Source: an uncultured Algibacter sp.
Lineage (GTDB): Bacteria > Bacteroidota > Bacteroidia > Flavobacteriales > Flavobacteriaceae
DNA length: 47,934 nt
Direction of reading: 5' to 3'
Assembly: GCF_947487605.1 (NCBI RefSeq)
Contig: NZ_CANKXK010000014.1
Span: 1-47,934 of the forward strand
Positions within the stretch are counted from its first letter, which is position 1. Every line of letters starts with the position of its first letter. The notes below the pieces were generated by a model. That model made no database searches and had not been told where the DNA came from. It was given only the letters and a program-made list of their open reading frames with translations. Shown piece after piece: positions 17,734 through 27,641 of the stretch. The position numbers and the translations under genes were made by a program.

Positions 17734-18369
17734 ATGAACATTATGAAAAAACTTCACAACTACCAACCAAGTACGCGTGTAAGTAGCAAGTCTTATTTTT
17801 TAGTTCCAATATTTGCTTTACTTATGGCTACCAGTATAAATGCGCAAACAGCAACTGGTTTTGGCTTTAAAGGAGGTTTAAACTACAACGCTAACGGCAA
17901 GTATTTTGAATCTATAAGCAACAATGCGCAAAACCCAGATAGAAATATAGGATATCATGTCGGTATTTTTGGGAAAATAGGTAATCAAGTATATTTTAAA
18001 CCCGAATTGGTTTTTACAAGTACTAAAAGCGATTATGCTTCTAATACATTTAAAATGGAAAAGCTTGATTTACCACTTTTAGTTGGGGTTAAAGTTTTAG
18101 GTCCCATTAGTGTGTTTGGAGGGCCTGCATTTCAATATATTTTAGATTCTGAATATGAAGGTATTTCAATAAATAATATAGAAAACGATTTTACCTTTGG
18201 TCTTAATTTTGGAATTGGTCTTAATATAAATAGAGTTGGAATTGATTTACGATACGAACGTGGGTTTAATAACAACGAGGCTACTTTTATAGAAAATCAA
18301 GGTATCATACCAAGTAGATTAGACACACGACCAGATCAACTTATTTTAAGTTTGTCTTTTATACTCTAA
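17734..18369 (+). CDS. Outer-membrane beta-barrel protein (PorT-like)
   Basis: A 211-aa exported protein: an unusually long N-terminus (about 22 polar residues before the hydrophobic core LVPIFALLMATSINAQ), then alternating beta-strand patterns (GFGFKGGLNYN, GYHVGIFGKIGNQVYFKPELVF, LDLPLLVGVKV, FGLNFGIGLNINRVGIDLRYERGF) ending in the hydrophobic strand LILSLSFIL with C-terminal Leu. This is the small 'outer membrane protein beta-barrel' family common in Bacteroidetes (PF13568-like). The role is unknown. Starting at the Met in position 4 is equally possible. It lies between two terminators, so it is its own unit. Confidence 0.85.
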   Translation: MNIMKKLHNYQPSTRVSSKSYFLVPIFALLMATSINAQTATGFGFKGGLNYNANGKYFESISNNAQNPDRNIGYHVGIFGKIGNQVYFKPELVFTSTKSDYASNTFKMEKLDLPLLVGVKVLGPISVFGGPAFQYILDSEYEGISINNIENDFTFGLNFGIGLNINRVGIDLRYERGFNNNEATFIENQGIIPSRLDTRPDQLILSLSFIL

Positions 18370-18400
18370 GTATAAAGAGCAAAATAATTTAGATAATTAA

Positions 18401-18440
18401 ATGAAAAATCATTTTTACGTAAAATGATTTTTCATTTTTA
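18401..18440 (+). terminator. Intrinsic terminator of the beta-barrel gene
   Basis: ATGAAAAATCATTTT (18401-18415) and its exact complement (18421-18435) form a 15-bp stem around TACGT, followed by a T run. The T-rich ends could allow it to work in both directions. Confidence 0.85.
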
Positions 18441-18478
18441 ATTTGAAAGTATATATTAGCTCATATTTATATTCTTAC

Positions 18479-20398
18479 ATGTTAAAGCCTCTTTATTACT
18501 TCATTTTTATTAGTTTATTTAGTATTAATAGTTTTTCTCAAAAAAAAGTAGAACCGACTGAAGACGATAAAAAACTAGCAAAATCTCTAAAAGATATATA
18601 CACAGACGATACGGTAGTATTAGAAAATAGTGAAGACATTATAACTTTTGGCTTAAATATAAAAGAACAAAAAGTAACAGTAAACCAAATTATGACTGAA
18701 TCTATGATAAATATAGATTCAAGATCCGATATTCAAAAATATTGTTTTTACGACGGACAGACAAGTATAGAAGAGTTCAAAATTAATTATAGAAATAATA
18801 AGAAAGCATACTTTTTTTTAAAGGATGAAGCATATACCAGTAACGATTTATTTCACAATGATGTTCGTGTAAAATATGCTAATATAGATTTTCCTCTACT
18901 GGGTTATAGATATAACACTCATATCAAAAAAACATATGATGATATAAAATATTTTACCCAATTACAATTTTTCAATGAATATCCAATAGTAAAGAAAACC
19001 TTAAAAATTGAAATTCCAAATTGGTTAAATCTTGAATTAAAAGAAATAAATTTTGAAGGGTATGATATAAAGAAAGAAGTTTCAGAAGATTCTAAACGAA
19101 AACTAAAAACATATATATACACTTTAGAAAATATCCCATCGGCATTTAAAGAAGAAAATGCCCCTGGACCTTCATATATATATCCTCATATTCTAATTTT
19201 AGCAAAATCTTATACACTAAAGGATAAAAAGGAAAATATTTTCAATACTACCCAAGATTTATACAACTGGTATAGTTCCTTAGTAAATAGCTTAGAAAAT
19301 GACAATACAGAAATAAAAGACCTCGTTAAGTCTTTAACAGCTAAAGCTAATAGCGAGGAAGAAAAAATAAAAAACATCTATTATTGGGTTCAAGATAATA
19401 TTAGATATATCGCTTTTGAAGATGGTATAGCAGGCTTCAAACCAGATGAAGCAGTTAATGTATTTAAAAAAAAATATGGCGACTGTAAAGGAATGGCTAA
19501 TTTAACTAAGCAAATGCTTTTAGAAGCAGGTTTTGATGCTAGACTAACATGGATAGGTACAAAAAGAATAGCTTACGACTATTCCACACCCAATTTATCT
19601 ATAGACAACCACATGATTTGTTCAATCATGAAAGATGAAAAACCTATTTTTTTAGATGGTACTGAAAAATTTAACGCTTACGGTGAGTATGCAAACCGCA
19701 TTCAAGGAAAACAAACACTTATTGAAAACGGCAGCGATTTTATACTAGAAACCGTACCAGAAACTTCTCCAAGTTTCAACAAAGAAACATACAATTATGA
19801 ACTCACACTAAATGATGATTTAATTGAAGGAACTGCTAATAAAAACTTTAATGGAGAAAGTAGAACGAGTTTGCTTTACAACTTCGATACCTTAAAAAAT
19901 GATAAAAAAGATGCGTTTCTAGAATACTATCTTAATAATAGTAACACCAATATTAAAGTTTCAAACATTGAAACATCCGACTTATCAAACAGAGAATTAA
20001 GTTTAAACATAAATTATAATATAAGTATAAAAAACGCTGTTTCTAAATTCGATAATGATATTTACATAACTGTTGATTTTGATAAGGAATTAGAAAATTT
20101 TTTACTTAAAAAAAGAAAAACAGATTTTATCTTCAGTTTTAAACGCTTTTTAGAAACCTCTACAAAAATTAATATTCCATCTGAATATAAAATTTCTTAT
20201 ATACCAGAAGACATTAATATTTCAAGCAAAAATTACGATTTAAGTGTACGTTTTATAAAAGATTCTAATAACATTATCTATAAAAAGTCTTTTAAAATAA
20301 AGAATGCAAAAATAGAAACTTCAGATTTTGAAGAGTGGAATAATTTTATCCATAAGCTTAATAATATTTACAACGAGCAAATTGTGCTAACCAAATAA
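18479..20398 (+). CDS. Exported DUF3857/transglutaminase-like protein
   Basis: A 639-aa protein with signal peptide (MLKPLYYFIFISLFSINSFSQ; the TTG at 18443 would put twelve polar residues in front, so ATG 18479 is preferred). N-terminal DUF3857-like beta domain (about 30-270), then a transglutaminase-like domain (about 285-410) with the complete papain-like triad: C336 in YGDCKGMA, H378 in DNHMI, D393 in FLDGT. The C-terminal part (420-639) is beta-rich. Such proteins may crosslink or cleave peptides in the periplasm; no substrate is known. The next gene, 7 bp downstream, codes for a related protein lacking the triad, so the two probably act together. Confidence 0.87.
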   Translation: MLKPLYYFIFISLFSINSFSQKKVEPTEDDKKLAKSLKDIYTDDTVVLENSEDIITFGLNIKEQKVTVNQIMTESMINIDSRSDIQKYCFYDGQTSIEEFKINYRNNKKAYFFLKDEAYTSNDLFHNDVRVKYANIDFPLLGYRYNTHIKKTYDDIKYFTQLQFFNEYPIVKKTLKIEIPNWLNLELKEINFEGYDIKKEVSEDSKRKLKTYIYTLENIPSAFKEENAPGPSYIYPHILILAKSYTLKDKKENIFNTTQDLYNWYSSLVNSLENDNTEIKDLVKSLTAKANSEEEKIKNIYYWVQDNIRYIAFEDGIAGFKPDEAVNVFKKKYGDCKGMANLTKQMLLEAGFDARLTWIGTKRIAYDYSTPNLSIDNHMICSIMKDEKPIFLDGTEKFNAYGEYANRIQGKQTLIENGSDFILETVPETSPSFNKETYNYELTLNDDLIEGTANKNFNGESRTSLLYNFDTLKNDKKDAFLEYYLNNSNTNIKVSNIETSDLSNRELSLNINYNISIKNAVSKFDNDIYITVDFDKELENFLLKKRKTDFIFSFKRFLETSTKINIPSEYKISYIPEDINISSKNYDLSVRFIKDSNNIIYKKSFKIKNAKIETSDFEEWNNFIHKLNNIYNEQIVLTK

Positions 20399-20405
20399 TA
20401 ATTTT

Positions 20406-22577
20406 ATGAAAATTAAATTTCTAATTATAACATTACTTTCATTTTCAATAACTGGTGTTAGCCAAACAAAGGAAGAAATTGAAGCCAAAGACTTTTTTTG
20501 GGGATCTAATGATGCTTACAAAAATGCAATCAATATTTCAGATGCTTATAAAAACGAATCTGCTGTTATATTATATAAAAATGAAAATTATGACTTTCAC
20601 AAGTTTGGAAAAAATGTAACCTATAAAACCTCTATAAGAAAACGTATAAAGCTATTAGACAAAGCTGCTTTAGATGAGTTTTCTGAGTTTTCATTCAAAA
20701 AACGTTTTAGGTCAGATAAAGGACAATATTCATGGAGAAAAAAAGGCAATAATATTGTTGGTATAAAGATCATTAAAAAAGATGGAAACGAAATCGAAAT
20801 TGATGTCAATGCTGAAGCTATAGAAGTAGATGGTGAGTATAAACTTGCTATATCTAATCTAGAAGTTGGGGATATTATAGATTATTATTTTCAAAAAACC
20901 GAACCCTTTAAATCTACCTATGCTTTTGGTTTTGACCCTATAGAAACAACTTTAGGAGAAGAATATCCTGTAATGGATTTCAAATTGTATTTTGAAACTG
21001 AAAACGATTTTTTCATCAACTTTAATTCATATAATGGCGCTCCAGAATTAAAAGAAATACCAACAGATAAGAAAAATTTTAGACGATATACTTTAGAAGC
21101 AGTTAACATTAAAAAAAATAAATTTCCTAGATGGTTTTTTCCTTTAATAGAAATCCCTTCGTACAAATTTCAAGTATATTTTGCACGATCAGGTAAATTT
21201 GAAGACAGAGCTCTAGCGTTTTTACCTGAAAAAGAAAACATCATAAAAAAAACAGTTCTTAAAGAGGAAGTTTTAGAATTATACGACAACAGGTTTAAAC
21301 CAGATGGTTATATTGGAGATGTTAAAGACTTTTTTAAAGGAAAAGATTTTAAAAATGATGAAGAAAAAGTAATTGCAGCTTACTATTACATGAGGCACTT
21401 TTACTTAACAAGATACATAGAAGCCATATTTATAGACGAGGCTAAAATTAGCTACAACCCATATTCGTATTATGGAACAAGCCCTGTGTTTATTCAAGAC
21501 CAAAAACAATTCATAAAGCATTTTACCGAATTTTTAAAGAGACATAAAATTGATTACGAAATAGTTGTGGCTAAAAAACGTTTTGATGGCACAATAGATG
21601 ACTTATTAATAGAAAAGAACGTAAATGTACTTTTGAAAATAAAAACTAAAAACCCCATTTACGTCGAACATTTTGGACCACACACATGTGTAAATCAATA
21701 TTCTCCATTATTAGAAGGCACAGATGTTTATTTGCTATCTGCATCAAAAAACAGAATAGATGCCATTAATAAAGGCAAACTACCCATTAGTAGCGCTTCG
21801 CAAAATGAAAACAAAAAGGAAGTAACATTCTCTTTAAATGATGATTTTAACGGTTTTGAAATTACTACAATTGATAGTTATAAAGGACATCTAAAAGAAG
21901 ACCAACAATATGAAAGATTATACCTTTCAGATTATGTATACGAAGATTATAGCAAATATGAAACCAAATCATTTGTTGATCTTGTGAAAAGAAAAAAAGA
22001 CAAAATTAAATTTGAAAAAGAATTAGATGCTTTAATCTCTAAATTAAATGATAAGCAAAAGGAAAAGTTTAAAAAAATTGCTGAATCTGAATATGAATTA
22101 ACAGATATTGAAGATTACTCATTTAAGATTAATAGTACTGGGCGCTATGGATTAGATTCTTATTTTACTTATACAGAATCCTTTAAAGGAAAAAATGCCT
22201 TTATAAAAAAAGCAGGGCCTAATTATATTATCGAGATAGGTAAATTAATAACTGGCCAGATAGATCTTAATGAAGAGCAAAGAAATCGCAAAGAAAACAT
22301 CCATATGTATTACCCTAGATCTTATAACAATGAAATTGTATTTAATATTCCTGATGGTTATACTATTTCTGGTATAGATAAATTAAGTAAAAATGTATCT
22401 AATAAAACAGGAGCATTTATAAGTAAAGCAAAAATTGAAAATAATAAGCTTATAATAAATACCTCGAAATATTACGAAAATAATTACGAACCAAATGCAA
22501 ATTGGAACTTAATGGTTAATTTTCTAGATGCAGCCAATCAATTTACAAATGAAAAGATACTCTTAAAGAAAAAATAA
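20406..22577 (+). CDS. Exported DUF3857 protein, inactive transglutaminase-like
   Basis: A 723-aa protein with signal peptide (MKIKFLIITLLSFSITGVSQ), a DUF3857-like N-terminal domain (about 55-270; 'LEVGDIIDYYFQK' resembles the EPGDVIEYxY motif of the family), and a central region (about 315-440) with the helix pattern of the transglutaminase fold (EEKVIAAYYYMRHFYLTRYI...). The positions where the GDCK cysteine and the catalytic His would be hold no such residues, so it is probably a non-catalytic partner of the protein encoded 7 bp upstream. The last third is beta-rich. Its stop lies 23 bp from that of the convergent symporter gene. Confidence 0.8.
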   Translation: MKIKFLIITLLSFSITGVSQTKEEIEAKDFFWGSNDAYKNAINISDAYKNESAVILYKNENYDFHKFGKNVTYKTSIRKRIKLLDKAALDEFSEFSFKKRFRSDKGQYSWRKKGNNIVGIKIIKKDGNEIEIDVNAEAIEVDGEYKLAISNLEVGDIIDYYFQKTEPFKSTYAFGFDPIETTLGEEYPVMDFKLYFETENDFFINFNSYNGAPELKEIPTDKKNFRRYTLEAVNIKKNKFPRWFFPLIEIPSYKFQVYFARSGKFEDRALAFLPEKENIIKKTVLKEEVLELYDNRFKPDGYIGDVKDFFKGKDFKNDEEKVIAAYYYMRHFYLTRYIEAIFIDEAKISYNPYSYYGTSPVFIQDQKQFIKHFTEFLKRHKIDYEIVVAKKRFDGTIDDLLIEKNVNVLLKIKTKNPIYVEHFGPHTCVNQYSPLLEGTDVYLLSASKNRIDAINKGKLPISSASQNENKKEVTFSLNDDFNGFEITTIDSYKGHLKEDQQYERLYLSDYVYEDYSKYETKSFVDLVKRKKDKIKFEKELDALISKLNDKQKEKFKKIAESEYELTDIEDYSFKINSTGRYGLDSYFTYTESFKGKNAFIKKAGPNYIIEIGKLITGQIDLNEEQRNRKENIHMYYPRSYNNEIVFNIPDGYTISGIDKLSKNVSNKTGAFISKAKIENNKLIINTSKYYENNYEPNANWNLMVNFLDAANQFTNEKILLKKK

Positions 22578-22600
22578 AGTATTTGGTTATTCAGTACTTA

Positions 22601-24331
22601 TTAATGAGTAGCTGCTCCCTCTCCACTTGGTATTCTTATATTTTCAACAATTTCTTGAACATCTTCTGGAGGAGCTGGTGTAAACTTCATTATAACAACA
22701 GAAACAATAAAATTTAGACACATAGCTATACTACCAAATCCTTCAGGTGAAATACCAAACCACCATTCACCTTTATCTGGAAGTACCTCATCGAACCAAC
22801 CTAGCTTAAATTTAATCATATATAACAACATTGCTGTTATGCCAACTACCATTCCTGCTATGGCGCCTTCTTTATTCATGCGTTTATAAAATATTCCTAA
22901 TATAATTGCAGGAAAAAAAGATGCAGCTGCTAAACCAAACGCTAAAGCTACTACCGCAGCTACAAACCCAGGTGGATTAATACCAAAATATCCAGCAACA
23001 CAAACAGCACCAACTGCAGACAATCGTGCTGCAACCAATTCGCCCTTTTCAGAAATTTTGGGGTTAATTATCTTTTTTATCAAATCATGCGACACCGAAG
23101 CAGAAATAACCAATAATAGACCCGCCGCAGTTGATAATGCCGCTGCAAGTCCACCAGCAGCAACCAAAGCAATAACCCAATTAGGTAATTTGGCTATCTC
23201 TGGATTTGCTAATACCATAATATCCCTATCTATTACTAATTCATTTATATTTTTATCGGCAACATACTGAATAAGCCCATCGTTGTTTTTATCTGTGAAA
23301 GTTATCAAACCTGTTGTTTCCCATTTTTTAAACCATTCAGGAACATTAGCATAACGCTGATTAGAAACTGTTTCAATCATATTTGTTCTTGCAAAAACAG
23401 CTACTGCAGGCGCAGTTGAATACAATAAAACAATTAACAGCAATGCTATTCCTGCTGATTTTCTCGCGTCCTTAACGCGCTTCACAGTAAAAAATCTCAC
23501 AATTACATGAGGCAATCCAGCTGTACCAACCATTAATGCTAAAGTAATGGCAAAAACATCTATTAAAGATTTTGATCCTTCAGTATATTCAGCAAAACCT
23601 AACTCGGTACTTAAACCATCCAGTTTATCTAATAAGTATATACCTGAGCCATCAGTTAATTCACCTCCAAATCCTAATTGAGGAATTGGATTCCCTGTCA
23701 TTTGAATAGATATGAAAATAGCTGGTACCATAAACGCAAAAATGAGTACACAATATTGAGCCACTTGTGTATATGTAATCCCCTTCATACCACCTAAAAC
23801 AGCATAAAATAATACAATAAGCATACCTATTACAACTCCCGTATTTATATCTACTTCTAGAAAACGCGAAAACACAATCCCAACGCCTCGCATTTGTCCT
23901 GCCACATATGTAAAAGACACTAACAAGGCACAAAATACAGCGACAATACGAGCTGTTTTAGAATAGTAACGGTCTCCAATAAAATCGGGTACTGTAAACT
24001 TTCCAAATTTTCGCAAATAAGGAGCAAGTAATAAGGCTAGTAACACATAACCACCTGTCCATCCCATTAAGTAAACAGCTCCATCATAACCAGCAAAAGA
24101 GATAATTCCAGCCATTGATATAAATGACGCCGCACTCATCCAATCTGCTGCAGTAGCCATACCATTTGCTAAAGGTGATACCCCGCCTCCTGCAACATAA
24201 AATTCTTTTGTAGAACTCGCTCTGGACCATATAGCAATGCCTATATATAATGCAAATGTTAATCCAACGAGAATGTAAGTCCAATTTTGAACACCAATAC
24301 CTTCTACTAATAAACTATGCATCATAACCAT
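22601..24331 (-). CDS. Sodium:solute symporter (SSS family, ActP-like)
   Basis: A roughly 576-aa inner-membrane protein with 13-14 hydrophobic segments. WSRASSTKEFYVAGGGVSPLANGMATAADWMSAASF and the GMKGITYTQVAQY segment are typical for the acetate/monocarboxylate branch of SSS symporters (the VC_2705-like group that comes with a DUF4212 subunit). Likely substrates are acetate, other short carboxylates or amino acids. The frame extends to a TTG at 24343, but ATGs at 24331, 24325 or 24322 are more likely; all overlap or touch the end of the DUF4212 gene (ATGATGCATAG), showing translational coupling. Confidence 0.88.
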   Translation of the reverse strand: MVMMHSLLVEGIGVQNWTYILVGLTFALYIGIAIWSRASSTKEFYVAGGGVSPLANGMATAADWMSAASFISMAGIISFAGYDGAVYLMGWTGGYVLLALLLAPYLRKFGKFTVPDFIGDRYYSKTARIVAVFCALLVSFTYVAGQMRGVGIVFSRFLEVDINTGVVIGMLIVLFYAVLGGMKGITYTQVAQYCVLIFAFMVPAIFISIQMTGNPIPQLGFGGELTDGSGIYLLDKLDGLSTELGFAEYTEGSKSLIDVFAITLALMVGTAGLPHVIVRFFTVKRVKDARKSAGIALLLIVLLYSTAPAVAVFARTNMIETVSNQRYANVPEWFKKWETTGLITFTDKNNDGLIQYVADKNINELVIDRDIMVLANPEIAKLPNWVIALVAAGGLAAALSTAAGLLLVISASVSHDLIKKIINPKISEKGELVAARLSAVGAVCVAGYFGINPPGFVAAVVALAFGLAAASFFPAIILGIFYKRMNKEGAIAGMVVGITAMLLYMIKFKLGWFDEVLPDKGEWWFGISPEGFGSIAMCLNFIVSVVIMKFTPAPPEDVQEIVENIRIPSGEGAATH

Positions 24332-24572
24332 ACTTTTTATCAAGCTTATTCATCAATCTAACATAAACAAAAATGAGAATTACAAACACATACATAGAAC
24401 CTTGCTGTGCGAACCAAAAACCTAATTTAAAACCTGCTATTTTAAAATTATTAAGTGCGTCTTTAAACAAGATACCAGCACCATATGAAACAGCAAACCA
24501 TATAAGCAACAGTATAAGTACATATCTAATGTTTTCTTTCCAATACGCTTTAGCACTCTCTTTTTTAATCAT
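24315..24572 (-). CDS. DUF4212 symporter small subunit
   Basis: An 85-aa protein with two membrane segments (about 17-36 and 54-75). KAYWKENIRYVLILLLIWFAVS and GFWFAQQGSMYVFVILIFVYVRLMNKLDKKYG are hallmarks of the DUF4212 small subunit that always accompanies SSS symporters of the adjacent type. Its ATG overlaps the stop of the upstream AGCS gene (TAATG) and its own end overlaps the start of the symporter, so three transporter genes are read as one coupled unit. Confidence 0.92.
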   Translation of the reverse strand: MIKKESAKAYWKENIRYVLILLLIWFAVSYGAGILFKDALNNFKIAGFKLGFWFAQQGSMYVFVILIFVYVRLMNKLDKKYGYDA

Positions 24573-25939
24573 TAGTCTTCAGTTTTTAATCGTTTAAAAT
24601 AGGCTTTAATTTCTTTGGTAACTCTGGGAGCCATTATAATGGTAGCTAGCATAGTAGGAATAGCCATTAAAGCAAATGCGCCATCTATTAAATTTAGCAT
24701 CATGCTAAAAGGTGTCATTACTGCCAATACAATACTTATGATATAAATATAATTATAATAATGTTTTTTATCGGCTCCAATTAAAAACGACATACATTTG
24801 GTACCATAATATGAATATGAAAATAATGATGATACACTAAAAATAAGGACACACAGCATTAATAAATAGCGTCCGTAAAAAGGCATTGCGTTATTAAATG
24901 CCGAAGCTGTTAAACTCACTCCATTATCTGAAGTTGTTTCCCAAACACCTGTTACTAATATGGCTAACGCAGTTAATGTACACACAATCAATGTATCGAT
25001 AGCAGGCCCCAACATTGCTACTAAGCCTTCGCGTACAGGCTCATCGGTTTTTGCTGCACCATGAGCCATGGGTGCTGTACCAATACCAGCTTCGTTTGAA
25101 AAAGCACCGCGGCGAATACCTAATAAAATTAACGCACCTAAAACACCGCCCATGAATGCATCACCTTCATAATAATCAGCTGAAAACGCATCTGTAAAAA
25201 TCATCATGAAATATTTTGGCACTAATTCATAATTAGAAATCAAAATAACTAATACTAAAACAAAATATAAAAGCACCATCGATGGTACCATCTTAGATGC
25301 AGCATTACTAATGCGTTTTAAACCACCAAGAATGATTACTGATGTTAAAGCCACTAATATAGCTGCTAAAATAATGTTTGATTTCAACCCAACTTCAACG
25401 CCATTGGGAATTAAAACAATATCATTTATTGCCTGTGTTAACTGATTTACATTAACTACAGGTAATGCTCCAACCATTCCAAAAAGACTAAACATTACTG
25501 CGAGCGGTTTCCAAGATTTCCCCAAACCTTGCATTATAAAATACATAGGTCCTCCTTGCAACTCACCAACACTATCTTTACCACGATACATAATAGCTAG
25601 AGTTGATGTATAGAATTTAGTAGACATACCAACAATGGCGCTTACCCACATCCAAAACATAGCACCTGGTCCTCCAACCGATATCGCTACTGCAACACCA
25701 GCAATATTACCCATACCTATGGTAGATGATAAAGCTGTTGCTAACGCTTTAAAATGTGAAATTTCTCCAGGGTCGTTTGGGTCGTCGTACTTACCTCGCA
25801 ACACTTGAATGGCATGACCCAAATAACGAAATGGTAAAAATCGAGATAGAATTAACAGGTAAAGCCCTCCACCTATTAGCAAAATTACTAATGGTAAACC
25901 CCATGCATAATCTGAAAATGCTTTTACTAATTCTTCCAT
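24572..25939 (-). CDS. Alanine/glycine:cation symporter (AGCS family)
   Basis: A 455-aa sodium-coupled amino-acid importer. The family signature GxGNIAGVAxAIxxGGPGAxFWMW is present (about 75-98), as are GGPMYF and RRGAFSNEAGIGTAPMAH. About ten hydrophobic segments. AGCS carriers take up alanine, glycine or D-alanine. The gene leads a three-gene overlapping set with DUF4212 and an SSS symporter; AGCS being coupled to that pair is unusual and may mean joint use of amino acids and their carboxylate products. Divergent from the gene at 26028 across 88 bp. Confidence 0.93.
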   Translation of the reverse strand: MEELVKAFSDYAWGLPLVILLIGGGLYLLILSRFLPFRYLGHAIQVLRGKYDDPNDPGEISHFKALATALSSTIGMGNIAGVAVAISVGGPGAMFWMWVSAIVGMSTKFYTSTLAIMYRGKDSVGELQGGPMYFIMQGLGKSWKPLAVMFSLFGMVGALPVVNVNQLTQAINDIVLIPNGVEVGLKSNIILAAILVALTSVIILGGLKRISNAASKMVPSMVLLYFVLVLVILISNYELVPKYFMMIFTDAFSADYYEGDAFMGGVLGALILLGIRRGAFSNEAGIGTAPMAHGAAKTDEPVREGLVAMLGPAIDTLIVCTLTALAILVTGVWETTSDNGVSLTASAFNNAMPFYGRYLLMLCVLIFSVSSLFSYSYYGTKCMSFLIGADKKHYYNYIYIISIVLAVMTPFSMMLNLIDGAFALMAIPTMLATIIMAPRVTKEIKAYFKRLKTED

Positions 25940-26027
25940 TAATGCGTTATGAATTTATAAATATATTACTTTACAAACATTCTGATTCAATTAAATAAAA
26001 GTATATTTATATTTACTAAAGTAACCT

Positions 26028-27137
26028 ATGCCAAAATCTAATCGCTTATATTTTATTGATGCTGTTAGAGCATTTGCCATCTTAATGATGCTGCAAGGTC
26101 ATTTCATTGATACGTTATTAACCCCTATTTATAGAAATGAAACAAACGTAATTTATAACATTTGGTTATATTTTAGAGGTATTACAGCACCTATTTTTTT
26201 TACAATTTCTGGATTGATTTTTGCTTATTTATTATTGCGTGCATATGCTAAAGGTGACGACAAACCAAGAATTAAAAAAGGACTATTTAGAGGCTTCCTT
26301 TTAATTGTAATTGGTTATAGTTTACGCATAAATGTTTTTAGCTGGATATCGGGTTATTTTAGCATGTATTTTTTTGTAATTGACGTATTGCAATGCATAG
26401 GCCTTTCTTTAATATTCTTAGTCGGCTTGCATACTCTGTTTAAAAAACACAGCTATATTTTTTCTATCGTTCTTTTTATTATTGGTTGTTTATGTTTTGT
26501 TAGTGAACCGCTTTATAGAAACTTAACTTTAGAAACAATATCTCCAATTATAGGAAATTATATGAGTAAATCCAATGGTTCAGTATTTACTATTTTACCT
26601 TGGTTTGGTTATTCTGCGTTTGGTGCTTTTTTATCTACTGTTTTCTTTAGGCATGCGCATCGAAAACGTTTTAAAATAGTAACTATTAGTACTTTTTTTG
26701 TTGTTGGATACTTATTTATGTTTCATTCATCTTGGTTACTAATAAAGCTATCTAGTTATACAGGTATAGATTTATTACAAAGAAGTGCAGACTATAATTA
26801 TCTGTTTTCTAGATTTGGCAATGTCCTTATTTTATTTGGTGCTTTTTATTCCTTTGAACGTTATTTGAAACACTCAATTATTACACGCATTGGAGAAAAA
26901 ACATTATCGATTTATGTTATTCATTTTATTTTGCTCTATGGAAGTTATACAGGTTATGGCATAAAACGTTTTTTAAGCAAATCTCTAGATCCATTTGAAG
27001 CAATACTTGGTGCCATTTTGTTTATAATTATTGTTTGTTTAATTTCCTTCCACTATGCAAAAACCAATACTTTTGTTTATAACCTGATACGTAAAACAAT
27101 AGATAAATTCAAAAATTATAATCATGGCTTACGATGA
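26028..27137 (+). CDS. HGSNAT/DUF1624-like membrane protein
   Basis: A 369-aa multi-spanning membrane protein (about ten segments). The N-terminal motif RLYFIDAVRAFAILMMLQGHFIDTLL, with the Asp-Arg and Gly-His pairs, is typical of the heparan-alpha-glucosaminide N-acetyltransferase catalytic/DUF1624 family, distantly related to acyltransferase-3 proteins that acetylate surface sugars. The actual acceptor is unknown. It overlaps the TfoX-like gene by 14 bp. Confidence 0.78.
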   Translation: MPKSNRLYFIDAVRAFAILMMLQGHFIDTLLTPIYRNETNVIYNIWLYFRGITAPIFFTISGLIFAYLLLRAYAKGDDKPRIKKGLFRGFLLIVIGYSLRINVFSWISGYFSMYFFVIDVLQCIGLSLIFLVGLHTLFKKHSYIFSIVLFIIGCLCFVSEPLYRNLTLETISPIIGNYMSKSNGSVFTILPWFGYSAFGAFLSTVFFRHAHRKRFKIVTISTFFVVGYLFMFHSSWLLIKLSSYTGIDLLQRSADYNYLFSRFGNVLILFGAFYSFERYLKHSIITRIGEKTLSIYVIHFILLYGSYTGYGIKRFLSKSLDPFEAILGAILFIIIVCLISFHYAKTNTFVYNLIRKTIDKFKNYNHGLR

Positions 27138-27492
27138 ATATTTAGCCGATAGAATACGGCAACAACTTAAAGATAAAAATGTAAGTTTTACAGAATTAAA
27201 AATGATGGGAGGTCTCTGTTTTAAAGTTGACAATAAAATGCTATGTGGAATTCATATCGATAAAAAATATGGCGATAGCTTACTTATGGCTCGTATTGGT
27301 GAATCTGTTTATTTAAATGAACTCAAAAAACCAGTATGCCTTCCAATGAACTTTACTGGACGCCCAATGCGCGGTTATATTTTTGTAACTCCAGATGGTT
27401 TCGACATGGATAAAGACCTCTCCTACTGGATAGATTTGTGTTTAGTATTTAATCCTTTGGCTAAGGCGAGTAAGACTAAAAAGAAAAATTGA
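27124..27492 (+). CDS. TfoX N-terminal domain protein
   Basis: A 122-aa cytoplasmic protein. MAYDEYLADRIRQQL, the KMMGGLCFKVDNKMLCGI strand and YIFVTPDGFDMDKDLSYWIDLC fit the TfoX/Sxy N-terminal domain. Unlike the competence regulator of gamma-proteobacteria it has no C-terminal helix-hairpin domain, and its role in Bacteroidetes is unknown. Ends with a Lys-rich tail. Overlaps the upstream gene by 14 bp. Confidence 0.85.
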   Translation: MAYDEYLADRIRQQLKDKNVSFTELKMMGGLCFKVDNKMLCGIHIDKKYGDSLLMARIGESVYLNELKKPVCLPMNFTGRPMRGYIFVTPDGFDMDKDLSYWIDLCLVFNPLAKASKTKKKN

Positions 27493-27641
27493 AAACACCT
27501 CATTCGATTTTAAAGGAAACCGATGGACAATATGCCTATAAATAAATATAAAAACGAGCAGCCTTTAAATAATAGAATTGTTTATTATAATTACTAGGCT
27601 TTATTTAAAAGTTATTAATTTTACCAACCATTGAAAAAACT

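Noticed and set aside
18443-18478. TTG start of the first DUF3857 protein
   Set aside because: It would put polar residues ahead of a complete signal peptide, and it falls just after the terminator hairpin.
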